Of a DNA stretch of 64,000 bases, positions 47,620 through 58,551 are shown one piece after another. The notes under the pieces are model-generated. The model worked only from the letters and a program-made list of their open reading frames with translations. It ran no database searches and was not told the origin of the DNA. Location: the NCBI RefSeq assembly GCF_039822285.1, contig NZ_JBAJEY010000001.1, forward strand, positions 682,001-746,000. Direction: 5' to 3'. Each line of letters begins with the position of its first letter. Position 1 is the first letter of the stretch. This DNA comes from Thiofaba sp039822285. Lineage in GTDB: Bacteria; Pseudomonadota; Gammaproteobacteria; Halothiobacillales; Halothiobacillaceae. Made by a program: the position numbers and the translations under genes.

Positions 47620-48193
47620 GTCCACCCACGCCTTCGGGGAGGGAGAGGGTTCCTACCTCCCGCTGACCGAAACTGTTGACCGGTTCGTGCACGAACATGG
47701 ACAAGAAGACCCGCCATGCGGTCAGGGCACGCGAAGGGATGGGCAGGCCCCGCCAGCCCCGCAACATGGCCTGCAGGGCATCAGCACTCACCACGCCCCC
47801 GGGCCAGGCCTTGTGGAAGCCGACATCGCCCAAGACAACGAGATACGACTGGCTCGGCAGGCCCAGCAGGTCGAGCCGCGCCAGTCGGCGCAGGTGGGCC
47901 TCCCGGCCGCGGACATGGAGCAAAGGGTTGTCGAAGTCGTGCCGCTGACTACGCTCGAAACGCGACCAGCGCAGGCTGTGCTCGGAACCGTACAGCGTCC
48001 CCTTCATGCATTGCAGCTCCAAACTGCAGAATCCCTCCGGGGTAAGCATGAGATGGGGAATCAGCACCCCACCCTCGGCATCCGGCAGGAAGACGTCGCG
48101 CACATAGGGCAGGCCGGCATCCTTGAGCCAGCCGTGCGCGGCATCGAGTTCACATTCCCTGCGCCGCAGGGTTCGGCGCATCCATTGAATCAT
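47612..48193 (-). CDS. NERD-domain protein
   Basis: 193 residues from ATG 48193 with RBS aaggagag. The core (GVLIPHLMLTPEGFCSLELQ, CMKGTLYGSEHSLRW, NPLLHVRGREAHLRRLARL) follows the nuclease-related NERD pattern, although the usual lysine after the glutamate (E.K) reads ELQC, so catalysis is uncertain. It overlaps the 3' end of lipA by 44 bp and mazG by 8 bp, an unusual insert in a lipoate operon. Confidence 0.7.
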   Translation of the reverse strand: MIQWMRRTLRRRECELDAAHGWLKDAGLPYVRDVFLPDAEGGVLIPHLMLTPEGFCSLELQCMKGTLYGSEHSLRWSRFERSQRHDFDNPLLHVRGREAHLRRLARLDLLGLPSQSYLVVLGDVGFHKAWPGGVVSADALQAMLRGWRGLPIPSRALTAWRVFLSMFVHEPVNSFGQREVGTLSLPEGVGGHV

Positions 48194-49166
48194 GTGTCTC
48201 TCCTTGTTTGAGTATGGACCATCCCCCATGCTCGGCATGGTAGGACGAGCGCACCAGCGGCCCGCTGGCTACGTGGCGGAAGCCGAGGCCGCGGGCGATG
48301 TCCGCGAGCCGCTCGAACTCCTCCGGCGAGACGTAACGCCTCACCGGCAGGTGGTGGACGCTCGGCTGCAGGTACTGGCCGAGCGTGAGCATGTCCACGC
48401 CGTGGGCGCGCAGGTCACGCAGGACCTCGACGACCTCCTCGTCGGTCTCACCCAGGCCCAGCATCAGACCGGACTTGGTCGGCACCTGCGGCATGCGCGC
48501 CTTGACGGCGGCGAGCAGGCGCAACGAGCCGGCATAATCCGCCCCCGGCCGCGCCTCGCGGTAGAGGCGGGGCACGGTTTCGAGGTTGTGATTGAAGACA
48601 TCCGGCGGCGCCTGGGCGAGCAGGTCCAGGGCCACCGCCTCGCGGCCGCGGAAATCGGGTGTGAGCACCTCGACGGTCAGCGCAGGGCTGTGCTCGCGCG
48701 CGGCGCGGATGCAGGCCGCGAAATGCCCCGCCCCGCCATCGCGCAGATCGTCGCGGTCGACCGAGGTGATGACCACGTAGTTAAGCCCCATGGCGGCAAT
48801 GGTGCGCGCAAGATTCGTGGGCTCATCCGGATCGAGTGGGTCAGGGCGGCCATGGGCCACGTCGCAGAAGGGGCAACGGCGGGTGCATATCCCGCCCATG
48901 ATCATGAAGGTGGCCGTGCCCCCGCCAAAGCACTCGCCCAGGTTCGGGCAGTTGGCCTCCTCGCACACGGTGTGCAGCCGGGCCTCGCGCAGGATGCCTT
49001 TCAGGCGCTGCACCTCGGCACTGCCGTGGACCTGGGAGCGGATCCACTTCGGTTTGGGCAGGGGCGCTTCGAGCGGCACCACCTTGACGGGGATGCGGGC
49101 GACCTTGTCTTCCCCGCGCATCTCACGGGTGATCGGGCGGACGGGCGGGCGGGCGGATTCGGTCAT
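48150..49166 (-). CDS. lipA: Lipoyl synthase LipA
   Basis: 338 residues. The auxiliary cluster motif CEEANCPNLGEC and the radical-SAM CTRRCPFCD are both intact, with FMIMGGICTR and NHNLETVPRLY. It inserts two sulfurs at C6 and C8 of octanoyl groups on carrier domains. It overlaps lipB by 4 bp. The C-terminus extends into the next gene. Confidence 0.97.
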   Translation of the reverse strand: MTESARPPVRPITREMRGEDKVARIPVKVVPLEAPLPKPKWIRSQVHGSAEVQRLKGILREARLHTVCEEANCPNLGECFGGGTATFMIMGGICTRRCPFCDVAHGRPDPLDPDEPTNLARTIAAMGLNYVVITSVDRDDLRDGGAGHFAACIRAAREHSPALTVEVLTPDFRGREAVALDLLAQAPPDVFNHNLETVPRLYREARPGADYAGSLRLLAAVKARMPQVPTKSGLMLGLGETDEEVVEVLRDLRAHGVDMLTLGQYLQPSVHHLPVRRYVSPEEFERLADIARGLGFRHVASGPLVRSSYHAEHGGWSILKQGETHDSMDAPNPAAQGM

Positions 49167-49801
49167 GGATGTTCCAGAAAGTTTGCTTCACACCCCAGGC
49201 GGCCGGCCAGCCGTTCGGCGAGCGGGCGCTTGAGCGCATCGATCGCGATCCCCGGCACGAAGTCGCTGACCTGGCACATCGCAAGGCCCGCATGGCCGCA
49301 GGGGTTGATGCGCAAAAACGGGGCGAGGTCCAGCGCCACATTCAGGGCGAGGCCATGATAGCAGCGCCCGGCGCGGACCTTGAGGCCGAGCGAGGCGATC
49401 TTGCGTCCATCCACGTACACGCCGGGGGCATCGCGGCGCGCGCAGGCATGGATGCCGAGCCCGTCCAACAGCTCGATCACCGCCCCTTCCAGGTGTTCTA
49501 CCGTCTCGCGCACACCGAGACGGGCACGCGCGAGGTCGAACAGCAGGTAGGCCACGAGCTGGCCGGGGCCATGGTAGGTGACCTGCCCACCGCGATCGGT
49601 CTGCACCACCGGGATGTCCCCCGGCGCGAGCAGGTGTCCGGGCTGGCCATTCAGCCCCTGGGTAAAGACCGGAGGGTGCTCGACCAACCACAGCTCGTCC
49701 GCCGTATCACGCGTGCGTGCGGCGGTGAACGCACGCATGGCCTCGAAGCTGTCCGCGTAGGGGGTCAGGCCGAGATCGCGGACATGCAGGGCGGCGGGCA
49801 T
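49163..49801 (-). CDS. lipB: Octanoyltransferase LipB
   Basis: 212 residues. Signature RGGQVTYHGPGQLVAYLL, catalytic Cys in NPCGHAG and Lys in ASLGLKV. It transfers octanoate from ACP to lipoyl domains, supplying LipA's substrate. Its stop overlaps the lipA start, so translation is probably coupled. Confidence 0.97.
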   Translation of the reverse strand: MPAALHVRDLGLTPYADSFEAMRAFTAARTRDTADELWLVEHPPVFTQGLNGQPGHLLAPGDIPVVQTDRGGQVTYHGPGQLVAYLLFDLARARLGVRETVEHLEGAVIELLDGLGIHACARRDAPGVYVDGRKIASLGLKVRAGRCYHGLALNVALDLAPFLRINPCGHAGLAMCQVSDFVPGIAIDALKRPLAERLAGRLGCEANFLEHP

Positions 49802-49820
49802 GGTCAGGGGCGAGGGGCCA

Positions 49821-50099
49821 TCAGATGCTCATCAGCACCTTGGGATGCGCGCGCAGGGCGAGGGTGATGGCATCCACCTGCTCGCGCGACTCGGCGCGCA
49901 GCCTGATGGTCATGGCCACGTACTTGCCGCCCTTGCTCGGTCGACTACTTACCGCGCCTTCGCCGAGGTTCGGCGCGTGCTCGCGGATCAGGGCGACCAT
50001 CTCGGCCTCGAAGGTTTCGCAGGCCTCGCCCATGATCTTGATCGGATAGTCGCAGGGAAATTCCAGCGGCGGCGGATTGTCGAATGCGCAGAAGCTCAT
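49821..50099 (-). CDS. ybeD: YbeD/DUF493 regulatory protein
   Basis: 92 residues from ATG 50099; a long in-frame extension is rejected. DUF493 fold: LEFPCDYPIKIMGEACETFE, then SSRPSKGGKYVAMTIRLRAE. An ACT-like small protein normally found between dacA/dat and lipB. Its start overlaps the aminotransferase stop (ATGA). Confidence 0.92.
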   Translation of the reverse strand: MSFCAFDNPPPLEFPCDYPIKIMGEACETFEAEMVALIREHAPNLGEGAVSSRPSKGGKYVAMTIRLRAESREQVDAITLALRAHPKVLMSI

Positions 50100-50962
50100 G
50101 CCTTGCCCTCTCTTACCTTCTGTTTGAATGCCTGATAGGCCGCGTGCATGCGCTGCCAGACCGGCCCGGGCTTGCCCTCGCCCACCGTCTGACCGTCGAC
50201 GCGGGTGATGGGCACGATCTCGCGGGTGGAGCTGCTGACCCACACCTCGTCCGCGCTACGCAGCAGCGCCTCGGGCATGCCCTCCTCCCGCACGGGGATG
50301 GCTTCCGCGCGCGCCAGCTCGAGAATCAGGTCGCGGGTGATGCCGCCGAGGATCGCGGCCGATTTCGGCGTGGTGTGGATCGCCCCGTCCTTGATGATGA
50401 ACAGGTTGCTGGCCGCACCCTCGATCGCCTGCCCGTCGCGCAGCAGGATCGCCTCGACCGCGCCCTGCTCAACGGCCTGCTGACGCGCCAGCACGTTGCC
50501 GAGCAGCTGGATGGTCTTGAGGTCGCAGCGCTGCCAGCGCAGGTCGGGCACGGTCACCGCCTCCGCCCCCTGGCGGTGCCAGGCTTCGTCGATGGGGGCC
50601 AGCGGATTGCTCATGGCCAACACGGTAGGCGGGGTGCCCGCCGGCGGAAAGGCATGGTCGCGCTTGGGCGGCGCCCCACGGGTCACCTGCAGGTAGATGG
50701 CCTGGTCGCCACCACCGTTCCGCTCGATGAGCTGCTCCAGCATAGCCAGCCACGCCGCCCGGCTCATCGGATGGTCGATGCGAATGCCATCCATACTGCG
50801 CCCCAGGCGCTCGATATGCTCCACACCGCGCAGCATGTGGCCGCTGTAGACGGGGATGACCTCGTACACCCCATCGCCGAACAGGAAACCGCGATCGAGC
50901 ACGGACACGCAGGCCGCATCAAGCGGCAGGAACTGACCATTGAGGTAGACGGTGGCGGCCAT
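50096..50962 (-). CDS. dat: D-amino-acid aminotransferase (class IV PLP)
   Basis: 288 residues. Fold-type IV markers: FLFGDGVYEVIPVYSGHMLR, the PLP-lysine region DLKTIQLLGNVLARQQA, EGAASNLFIIKDGAIHT and GITRDLILELA. It makes D-glutamate or D-alanine for peptidoglycan; a branched-chain aminotransferase or ADC lyase is less likely. It lies between dacC and ybeD, which favours a cell-wall role. Confidence 0.88.
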   Translation of the reverse strand: MAATVYLNGQFLPLDAACVSVLDRGFLFGDGVYEVIPVYSGHMLRGVEHIERLGRSMDGIRIDHPMSRAAWLAMLEQLIERNGGGDQAIYLQVTRGAPPKRDHAFPPAGTPPTVLAMSNPLAPIDEAWHRQGAEAVTVPDLRWQRCDLKTIQLLGNVLARQQAVEQGAVEAILLRDGQAIEGAASNLFIIKDGAIHTTPKSAAILGGITRDLILELARAEAIPVREEGMPEALLRSADEVWVSSSTREIVPITRVDGQTVGEGKPGPVWQRMHAAYQAFKQKVREGKA

Positions 50963-51043
50963 GGACGATCCAGTGTGCGGGATTCGGAAAAACGAACTGG
51001 CGGCCCGGTGAGCCGCCAGTTCTGTCGATGAAATGAGGGCGGG

Positions 51044-52240
51044 TCAGTTGAACATCAAGATCACACCATCCACCATGCGGCGGAAGATGCCACCTTGCGG
51101 TACCTCGCTGAGGGCCACTGCCGGCACCTCCGCCACGAGGTCATTGCCGAGCTTCGCCCGCAACACGCCCACCGGCTGCCCTTGGGCCAGCGGCGCGTCG
51201 ATGCGCGGCGGCATGTCCACGGTCAGATTCAGCTTGTCGAACTGGCCGCGCGGGGCGGTGACATAGAAGTCGTCAGCCAGGCCGAGTCGCACGGTCTTGC
51301 TCGCCCCCTTCCACACGCGCGGCTCGGCCAGTGCCTCGCCGCCACGCTGCAGCAGGCGGGTCTCGAAGAAGTTGAAGCCATAGTTGAGCAGGGCCTGCGA
51401 CTGCTCGGCCCGGGCCTCGTCGCTGGGCGCGCCAAGTACGACGGAGATCAGGCGCATGCCGTCACGCTGGGCAGAGGCCGCCAGGCAGAAACCGGCCGAC
51501 TCGGTGTGCCCGGTCTTGCCACCATCCACCGACGGGTCACGCCACAGCAGGCGGTTGCGGTTGATCTGCTTGATGTTGTTCCAGGTGAATTCCTTCTGAC
51601 GCTCGCGCACGTAGTGTTCCGGGAAGTCGCGGATCACCGCCTTCATCAGGGTGGCGATGTCACGCGCGGTGCTGTAGTGATTGGGGTCCGGCCAACCGGT
51701 GGAGTTGACGAAGTGCGTACCGGTCATGCCCAGGCGTTGCGCCTCGTGGTTCATCATGTTGGCGAACGCCTCCTCGCTGCCGGCGATGTGTTCGGCTAGG
51801 GCGATGGTCGCGTCATTGCCGGACTGGATGATCATGCCCTTGAGGAGGTCGTCGACCTTCACCTGGGTGCCGACCCGCACGAACATCTTGGAGCCCTGCA
51901 TGCGCCAGGCCTTCTCGCTGATGTTGACCATGGTCTCGGGCGAGAGGTCGCCACGCTTCATCGCGCCGTAAATGATGTAGGCCGTCATCAGTTTGGTGAT
52001 GCTGGCCGGCTCCACGCGCATGTCGATATTCGACTCGGCAAGGACCCGGCCGCTGTGGTAGTCCATCAGAAGATGCGACTTGGCGGCGATGCTCGGAGGG
52101 CTCGGCAGGGGCATGGCCGCTGCGGGGGCCAGCGGCACCGGGGTGGGCTGGACGGCAGGAGCCGTGGAAGGCGCGGCGTGGACGGGCGCGGTGCTCAGGG
52201 TGGCGGCGAGAACGAGGGAAGCGAATCGAAGCATGGGCAT
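51044..52240 (-). CDS. dacC: D-alanyl-D-alanine carboxypeptidase (PBP5/6)
   Basis: 398 residues with an N-terminal signal peptide (RFASLVLAATLSTAPVHA). All three penicillin-binding motifs are present: SITK, SGN (in QSGNDATIALAEH) and KTG (in GGKTGHTESAGF). The C-terminal PBP5_C domain and terminal amphipathic helix (GIFRRMVDGVILMFN) hold it on the periplasmic face. It trims terminal D-Ala from pentapeptides. dacA is an equally fitting name. Confidence 0.93.
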   Translation of the reverse strand: MPMLRFASLVLAATLSTAPVHAAPSTAPAVQPTPVPLAPAAAMPLPSPPSIAAKSHLLMDYHSGRVLAESNIDMRVEPASITKLMTAYIIYGAMKRGDLSPETMVNISEKAWRMQGSKMFVRVGTQVKVDDLLKGMIIQSGNDATIALAEHIAGSEEAFANMMNHEAQRLGMTGTHFVNSTGWPDPNHYSTARDIATLMKAVIRDFPEHYVRERQKEFTWNNIKQINRNRLLWRDPSVDGGKTGHTESAGFCLAASAQRDGMRLISVVLGAPSDEARAEQSQALLNYGFNFFETRLLQRGGEALAEPRVWKGASKTVRLGLADDFYVTAPRGQFDKLNLTVDMPPRIDAPLAQGQPVGVLRAKLGNDLVAEVPAVALSEVPQGGIFRRMVDGVILMFN

Positions 52241-52442
52241 CAGAAGGTATCAGGTATGTCGGTATGGAGAGGCCTTCCGGTCACCGTCTGCCCTCCGTGC
52301 GGTAGGTCCCGGGAAGTTCAGGTCATTTTAACCCCCATTGGCCGGATTTAGGACCACGCCGGCCGGGCTCGGTTCACCGGCAAGCGCGGCCCCGTCATGG
52401 AGTCGGTATAATCACCTGATCCAACGCGCCGAGGGACCCCAC

Positions 52443-52871
52443 ATGCGCCGTATCATCGCCCTGCCCCTGCTTCTCGCCGTGCTCTCCACCCCGTGCCAGG
52501 CCGCCATCTACAAGTGGGTGGACGAGAAGGGCGTGACCCACTACACGGAGCAGCCGCCCGCCAGCGGCAAGGGCCAGGAGATCCAGCCGCGCGTGACCAC
52601 CCCGGCCACACCCGCCGCACCGCCTGCCGGACAGCCCGCCGAGAAACCCGCCGCCGCAACGGAGCAGACACCCCCGCGCGAGGTCATGACCATGCCCGCG
52701 GAGAAGATGGCCGAGCAATGCCAGAACGCCCGTCAGCGCCTGCAACAGCTCGAGGCCAGCCCGCGCATCCTGATCAAGGGCCCGGATGGCGAGATGCAGC
52801 GTGCTCCCGAAGAGGAGCGCCAGCGCATGATCGACGAGGAGCGCAAGCGCATCCAGCTCTATTGCGAATGA
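52443..52871 (+). CDS. DUF4124 periplasmic protein
   Basis: 142 residues from ATG 52443. Signal peptide (IIALPLLLAVLSTPCQA) followed directly by the DUF4124 motif YKWVDEKGVTHYTEQPP, a proline/alanine linker, and a basic-acidic C-terminal helix (EEERQRMIDEERKRIQLYCE). Secreted protein of unknown function. Probably co-transcribed with the tautomerase gene five bases downstream. Confidence 0.88.
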   Translation: MRRIIALPLLLAVLSTPCQAAIYKWVDEKGVTHYTEQPPASGKGQEIQPRVTTPATPAAPPAGQPAEKPAAATEQTPPREVMTMPAEKMAEQCQNARQRLQQLEASPRILIKGPDGEMQRAPEEERQRMIDEERKRIQLYCE

Positions 52872-52875
52872 ACCC

Positions 52876-53220
52876 ATGCCCACCCTGATCCTGAACACCA
52901 ACCTCCGTCTCGATGACGATCGGCGCGCGAACCTGGCTTCGCGCCTCTCCCGCTTCACCGCCGAGGCCACCCGCAAGCCCGAGCAGTGGGTCATGACCCT
53001 GCTCAACGACGGCAAGACGATGACCTTCGCGGGGCATGACACCCCCTGCGCCTTCGTCGAGTTCAAGAGCATTGACCTTGCGGATGCCGACATGCCGGGG
53101 ATCGCGGCCGGGCTCTGCGCCCTGCTCAAAGCCGAGCTTGGGCTCGATCCCGCCCGCATCTACATCGAGTTCGCCTCGGCCGAAGCGCAACGCTGGGGCT
53201 GGAACGGCGCCACGTTCTGA
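52876..53220 (+). CDS. MIF-like tautomerase
   Basis: 114 residues, the size of MIF/phenylpyruvate tautomerases. Pro2, the catalytic base after Met removal, is present (MPTLILNTNL). The family pattern continues with KPEQWVMTLLNDGKTMTFAG and a C-terminal IYIEFASAEAQRWGWNGATF. Cytoplasmic; the physiological substrate is unknown. It lies between the DUF4124 and proS genes. Confidence 0.88.
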   Translation: MPTLILNTNLRLDDDRRANLASRLSRFTAEATRKPEQWVMTLLNDGKTMTFAGHDTPCAFVEFKSIDLADADMPGIAAGLCALLKAELGLDPARIYIEFASAEAQRWGWNGATF

Positions 53221-53266
53221 CCCACAATCCCGCCACGCCTTTTTGCCCTTTCAGGTCCCGCACGCC

Positions 53267-54991
<1,725 letters not shown>

Positions 54992-55060
54992 GCCAGGCCG
55001 AGGTCCTAAGGACATTGGCCGGAGGCCGGTGACGGCCCGGCCTCATGCCGGTCCAGTCTC

Positions 55061-55360
55061 CTACAAGCGCGGCACGAAGGTCAGGCAGGCGACCTCCTGC
55101 GCGGCGCGCCCCACTCTGATCGCCTCAGCCCCACACTCGAGATCGTCGTTGAAGCGGCAGCTGGTGACCTTGCAGGCACCAACCCCGGCGCGCCGCTGCC
55201 TTTCGCGTGCATGGGGGCTCATGTGCAGGAAGGTGTCGCAGCCAGGATGGACGCCATCCCCGATGGTGATGGCCTTGGCATGGCAGGCACGCCCGGCGTT
55301 GTAGCTGCACTCCGTGACGGCGCACTCGGCGACGACGGGGATTTCGACGGTGATTTTCAT
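55061..55360 (-). CDS. DUF1540 double cysteine-repeat protein
   Basis: 99 residues from ATG 55360 with RBS ggagga. Two DUF1540 units: CAVTECSYNAGRACHAKAIT...CDTF and CKVTSCRFNDDLECGAEAIR...CLTF. Each has four Cys arranged as a likely metal site. Function unknown; no signal peptide, so cytoplasmic. It stands alone between proS and the adaptor gene, convergent with proS. Confidence 0.85.
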   Translation of the reverse strand: MKITVEIPVVAECAVTECSYNAGRACHAKAITIGDGVHPGCDTFLHMSPHARERQRRAGVGACKVTSCRFNDDLECGAEAIRVGRAAQEVACLTFVPRL

Positions 55361-55473
55361 GACTCGGTCCTCCCAGGGGAAACCTGACACCCCCATGCAG
55401 GGGTTCACCGAGTCTAGGCAAGAATGCAGGGATCTGCAGGGCAGGCCGGGCCACCCTGCGAAACGGGAGAAGT

Positions 55474-56223
55474 TCAGGGCGTGAGGATCTTCGCCGGCAA
55501 GCCTGCCAGCCAGCCTTCGCCCGCCGTCACCCTCACCACCAGCCGGTAGCCGCCCTCACGCGGGCTCTCCAGGGCGAGGATCTCGCCGGCCATGCGGCGA
55601 CCATTCACCTCGACCTCTGCCTTGCCGCCGGGACGGAGCCCCTGGGCCTCCTCCGGTCTTAAGGTGGCGATGGCATCCATGACCTCGGCACGCGCCACCT
55701 CGACCAGGGCGGGGGCCTGCAGGGTGGCGCTGACCGCCTCGCCAGCGGCGGTGTTCACGCTCAGCACGCGCGCCGCGAAGGGGGCCCGGAGCGGGGTGTA
55801 GCCGCGCTCGATCTCGGCCATCTGCAGCTGGGCACGGGCCTGCTGGTACTGCCCGTCGATCTGCTGCTGGTCGATGTGGGCTTTTTCCAGTTCGACGTTG
55901 GAAAGCACGGTCCGGGCGTAGAGCTCCTTGGCGCGTTCGACCTCGCGCTCGGCCTCGGCGCGCTTGCGCTCCAGCGCCTGGACCCCGGCGCGGGCCTCAC
56001 GCAGGCGTGCCTCGAACGGGCGCGGGTCGAGGGACACCAGCGGCGCCCCGGCCGGAACCCTCTGTCCGGCACGGACGTGCACTTCCTTGACCAGGCCGGA
56101 GACCGGCAGGGAAAGCGCGGTGCGATCCGCCCAGCCGAGGGTGGCCTGGAATTCCGCCGCGCCAAGCGGCTGGGACAGGGCGGCCGCCAGCAGGGCGGCC
56201 GGGACGATGAATTGACGCATCAT
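55474..56223 (-). CDS. HlyD/RND-type periplasmic adaptor, short
   Basis: 249 residues with signal peptide (FIVPAALLAAALSQPLGA). Two lipoyl half-motifs (GLVKEVHVRAGQRVPAGAPL; PFAARVLSVNTAAGEAVSAT) flank a coiled-coil hairpin (~75-135). It is shorter than usual adaptors (350-400), lacking much of the membrane-proximal domain. It overlaps the TolC-type gene upstream, but no inner-membrane pump gene is in this cluster. Confidence 0.85.
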   Translation of the reverse strand: MMRQFIVPAALLAAALSQPLGAAEFQATLGWADRTALSLPVSGLVKEVHVRAGQRVPAGAPLVSLDPRPFEARLREARAGVQALERKRAEAEREVERAKELYARTVLSNVELEKAHIDQQQIDGQYQQARAQLQMAEIERGYTPLRAPFAARVLSVNTAAGEAVSATLQAPALVEVARAEVMDAIATLRPEEAQGLRPGGKAEVEVNGRRMAGEILALESPREGGYRLVVRVTAGEGWLAGLPAKILTP

Positions 56224-57527
56224 GACTTTCCTTCAGGGAGCGTGGCGACAGCCAAGGGCGCGACAGGACGACCGAGCAGGGCGTCCAGTTCGGCCCAGGC
56301 GAGGCTCAAGGCAAAGAGGGTGCGCATGCTGCGCAGATGGGCATCGGACATCTGCACCATGCTGTCGCCCAGATCGGTGCTGACCTCCATCTCGTACAGG
56401 GCGCGGCTGCGGTCCAGGTAGAGTTCGCGATAGCCCTCACGCACCTTGTCACCGGCGATGGCCTTGCGTAGCACGTCGATGTCGAGCGCGAGCTCGGACA
56501 GGCGTTGGCGCAGTTCGGCCTCAGCGCGGGCGAGCGTGGCCTGGGCACGCAGGCGCTCGGCCTCGGCGCGGGCGATCTCGCCCTCCACGGCCCCGCCGGT
56601 GACGAGCGGCGCGGTGAGCACCACCCCCGCGCGGAAAGGGTCGTTGGAGCCATATTCGCGGTTGTAGACCCCGCCCTCCACTACCGCATCGAGCACGGGC
56701 AGGCGCCGGGCACGCGCGGCCTCGACCCGGCCCGTAGCCGCTTCGAGCTGGCGACGCAGGGCCACGAGGGTCGGATTCCTCTCCAGCCCCTCGGCCAGGA
56801 CCGCGTCGATCGCTGGAGGCTTCCGCTCCGGCAGGGAGCGGAGCTCGGGCTCCACCAGCTTGGCCGGCAGCTGGGTGGGATCGCCGAGGGCCGCGGCCAG
56901 CCTGAGCCGGGTCGTCCGTTGGCGCGCCTCGGCCTCGTTGCGCGCGCGCAGGATCTCCTCGTAACCGGTCTGCACGCGCAGGAACTCCACCTGCGAAATC
57001 TGGCCGAGCTCGAGGCGGTCCCGCTGTTTGTCGTAATCGACGTAGACGATCGCCATGCGCTCGTTGGCCACGGTGTAGCCCATGTCGGCCAGCAGCACAT
57101 CAAAGAAGGCGCGCAGCACGTCGATCTTCCTCTGCTCGCGCGCGAGCTCCAGGCGCTGCTTCTCGCCCTCGATCACGGCCTGCGCGGCCTGCTCGAGGGC
57201 CGAGCCACGGCCAAAGTCGTACAAGCGCTTGCGCGCCACCAGCAGGGCCGCGCTGTCGTTGTGCGACTGGTTGACGTTCTGGACGGGCGGTTCGACGTAG
57301 CGCAGGCGCCCCTCGAACCCAAGGACGAAATCGCGCTCGCCCTGCGCCGTGCGCAAGCCGGCGCGGGCCACCTCAAGCTCCGCCGTGCGCAACTGGAGGT
57401 CGTAGTGCCCCTCATCCTCGGCCAGCCGCAGGGCATCCGCAAGCGTGAGCGGTTGCGGCAGCGGGGCCGCCACCAGGCAGGGGCTCGCAAGCACACCGGC
57501 CAGCAACAGTGCATGCCGAAGCTTCAT
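56220..57527 (-). CDS. TolC-family outer membrane efflux protein
   Basis: 435 residues from ATG 57527 (RBS gaggg). Signal peptide (LLLAGVLASPCLVAA), then the two tandem OEP repeats with LTLADALRLAEDEGHYDLQL at the start and long heptad helices. It forms the trimeric channel-tunnel. Paired with the adaptor downstream (4-bp overlap). The pump partner must be encoded elsewhere. Confidence 0.88.
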   Translation of the reverse strand: MKLRHALLLAGVLASPCLVAAPLPQPLTLADALRLAEDEGHYDLQLRTAELEVARAGLRTAQGERDFVLGFEGRLRYVEPPVQNVNQSHNDSAALLVARKRLYDFGRGSALEQAAQAVIEGEKQRLELAREQRKIDVLRAFFDVLLADMGYTVANERMAIVYVDYDKQRDRLELGQISQVEFLRVQTGYEEILRARNEAEARQRTTRLRLAAALGDPTQLPAKLVEPELRSLPERKPPAIDAVLAEGLERNPTLVALRRQLEAATGRVEAARARRLPVLDAVVEGGVYNREYGSNDPFRAGVVLTAPLVTGGAVEGEIARAEAERLRAQATLARAEAELRQRLSELALDIDVLRKAIAGDKVREGYRELYLDRSRALYEMEVSTDLGDSMVQMSDAHLRSMRTLFALSLAWAELDALLGRPVAPLAVATLPEGKS

Positions 57528-57532
57528 GACCC

Positions 57533-58066
57533 TCACTGTCCCTTGCTCTTCTTGTAGACGGTGAAGTTCATGTTCGGCTGCTTGTAGGCCCCACTCACGA
57601 CATATTCACCGAGCAACATGAACTCCTTGGCATCCTTGGTCGGCCCGGTGTACTTGGCGACGAGATTGCCCTCCAGGTCGAAGAAGCCCATGACCGGGGT
57701 GGCGCGCACGCGGTACTCCTCGAAGGCGAACTTCTTCTGGGTGGTGTTCTGGCCCTTGAAATTGACCAGCTCAACATCGCCGTTGATGTCGATGCTGAGG
57801 ATGCGGAAATGCTTCCTGAAGTAGTCACGCACCTCCGGCTGGCTGAAGACGGTGGTCTTCATCTTGTGGCAGAAGGGACACTCCTCCATTTCGAAGAACA
57901 GGAACACGCCACTCTTGCCCTCGGCCTTGGCATTCGCCAGCTCCTCCTTGAGGTTGCCGAAGTTCTCGTCGAAGAAACCGCCCTCCGCCGCCATCAGCGG
58001 AGTCGATACCAGCATAAGGGCCATAAAAAAGGCGCCCATCAGGCGCCTTGCGAGGATCAGCGACAT
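57533..58066 (-). CDS. SoxW-like periplasmic thioredoxin
   Basis: 177 residues from ATG 58066 with RBS aaggagag. Signal peptide (LMGAFFMALMLVSTPLMA), then a thioredoxin fold with active site EECPFCHKM and the cis-Pro region RVRATPVMGFFDLEG. CxxC reductants of this kind keep sulfur-oxidation or cytochrome-maturation proteins reduced. It overlaps the TlpA-like gene by 10 bp. Confidence 0.85.
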   Translation of the reverse strand: MSLILARRLMGAFFMALMLVSTPLMAAEGGFFDENFGNLKEELANAKAEGKSGVFLFFEMEECPFCHKMKTTVFSQPEVRDYFRKHFRILSIDINGDVELVNFKGQNTTQKKFAFEEYRVRATPVMGFFDLEGNLVAKYTGPTKDAKEFMLLGEYVVSGAYKQPNMNFTVYKKSKGQ

Positions 58067-58551
58067 GCCTTGCTCTCCTTTCCAGCGGGGGTGGCACACC
58101 ACTCGCGCATGTAGCGTTCGAGGGTGTCATGGGTAATGGCGCCAAGATGAGTGCGGGCGACCGTGCCATCCGGCGCGACCAGCACCGTGGTGGGCAGGCC
58201 ACGAATGGGACCGAAGGGTGTCGGGCGGGCAGGAGGCAGCGGCAGGACGGGATAGCTGATCATCTGCTCGTCGATGAAGCGAGCGAGCTTGGCGGGATCG
58301 GCCTTCTCATGGTTGACGCCCCACACCACCGCATCCTTGTCCTTGTGGGTGTCGTGGAAGCGGATCAGCTCGGGGATCTCCTCCAGGCACGGCGGGCACC
58401 AGGTCGCCCAGAAGTTGACCACCACAAACTTGCCCTTGAGCTCGGAGAGGACATGCTCCCTGCCTCCCGTGTCCTTCAGGACAAGCTCATCCGCCGCCCA
58501 GGCCGTACCTTGGGCGACCAGCAGAAGGAAAAGCGCAAGCAGACGACGCAT
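58057..58551 (-). CDS. TlpA-family thiol:disulfide oxidoreductase
   Basis: 164 residues. Signal peptide (LLALFLLLVAQGTAWAA), active site NFWATWCPPCLEEIPEL, and the cis-Pro segment GPIRGLPTTVLVAPDGTV. A membrane-proximal periplasmic reductase; it may serve cytochrome c biogenesis or, with the SoxW-like neighbour, sulfur metabolism. Its start overlaps the stop of the YqhA gene. Confidence 0.9.
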   Translation of the reverse strand: MRRLLALFLLLVAQGTAWAADELVLKDTGGREHVLSELKGKFVVVNFWATWCPPCLEEIPELIRFHDTHKDKDAVVWGVNHEKADPAKLARFIDEQMISYPVLPLPPARPTPFGPIRGLPTTVLVAPDGTVARTHLGAITHDTLERYMREWCATPAGKESKACR

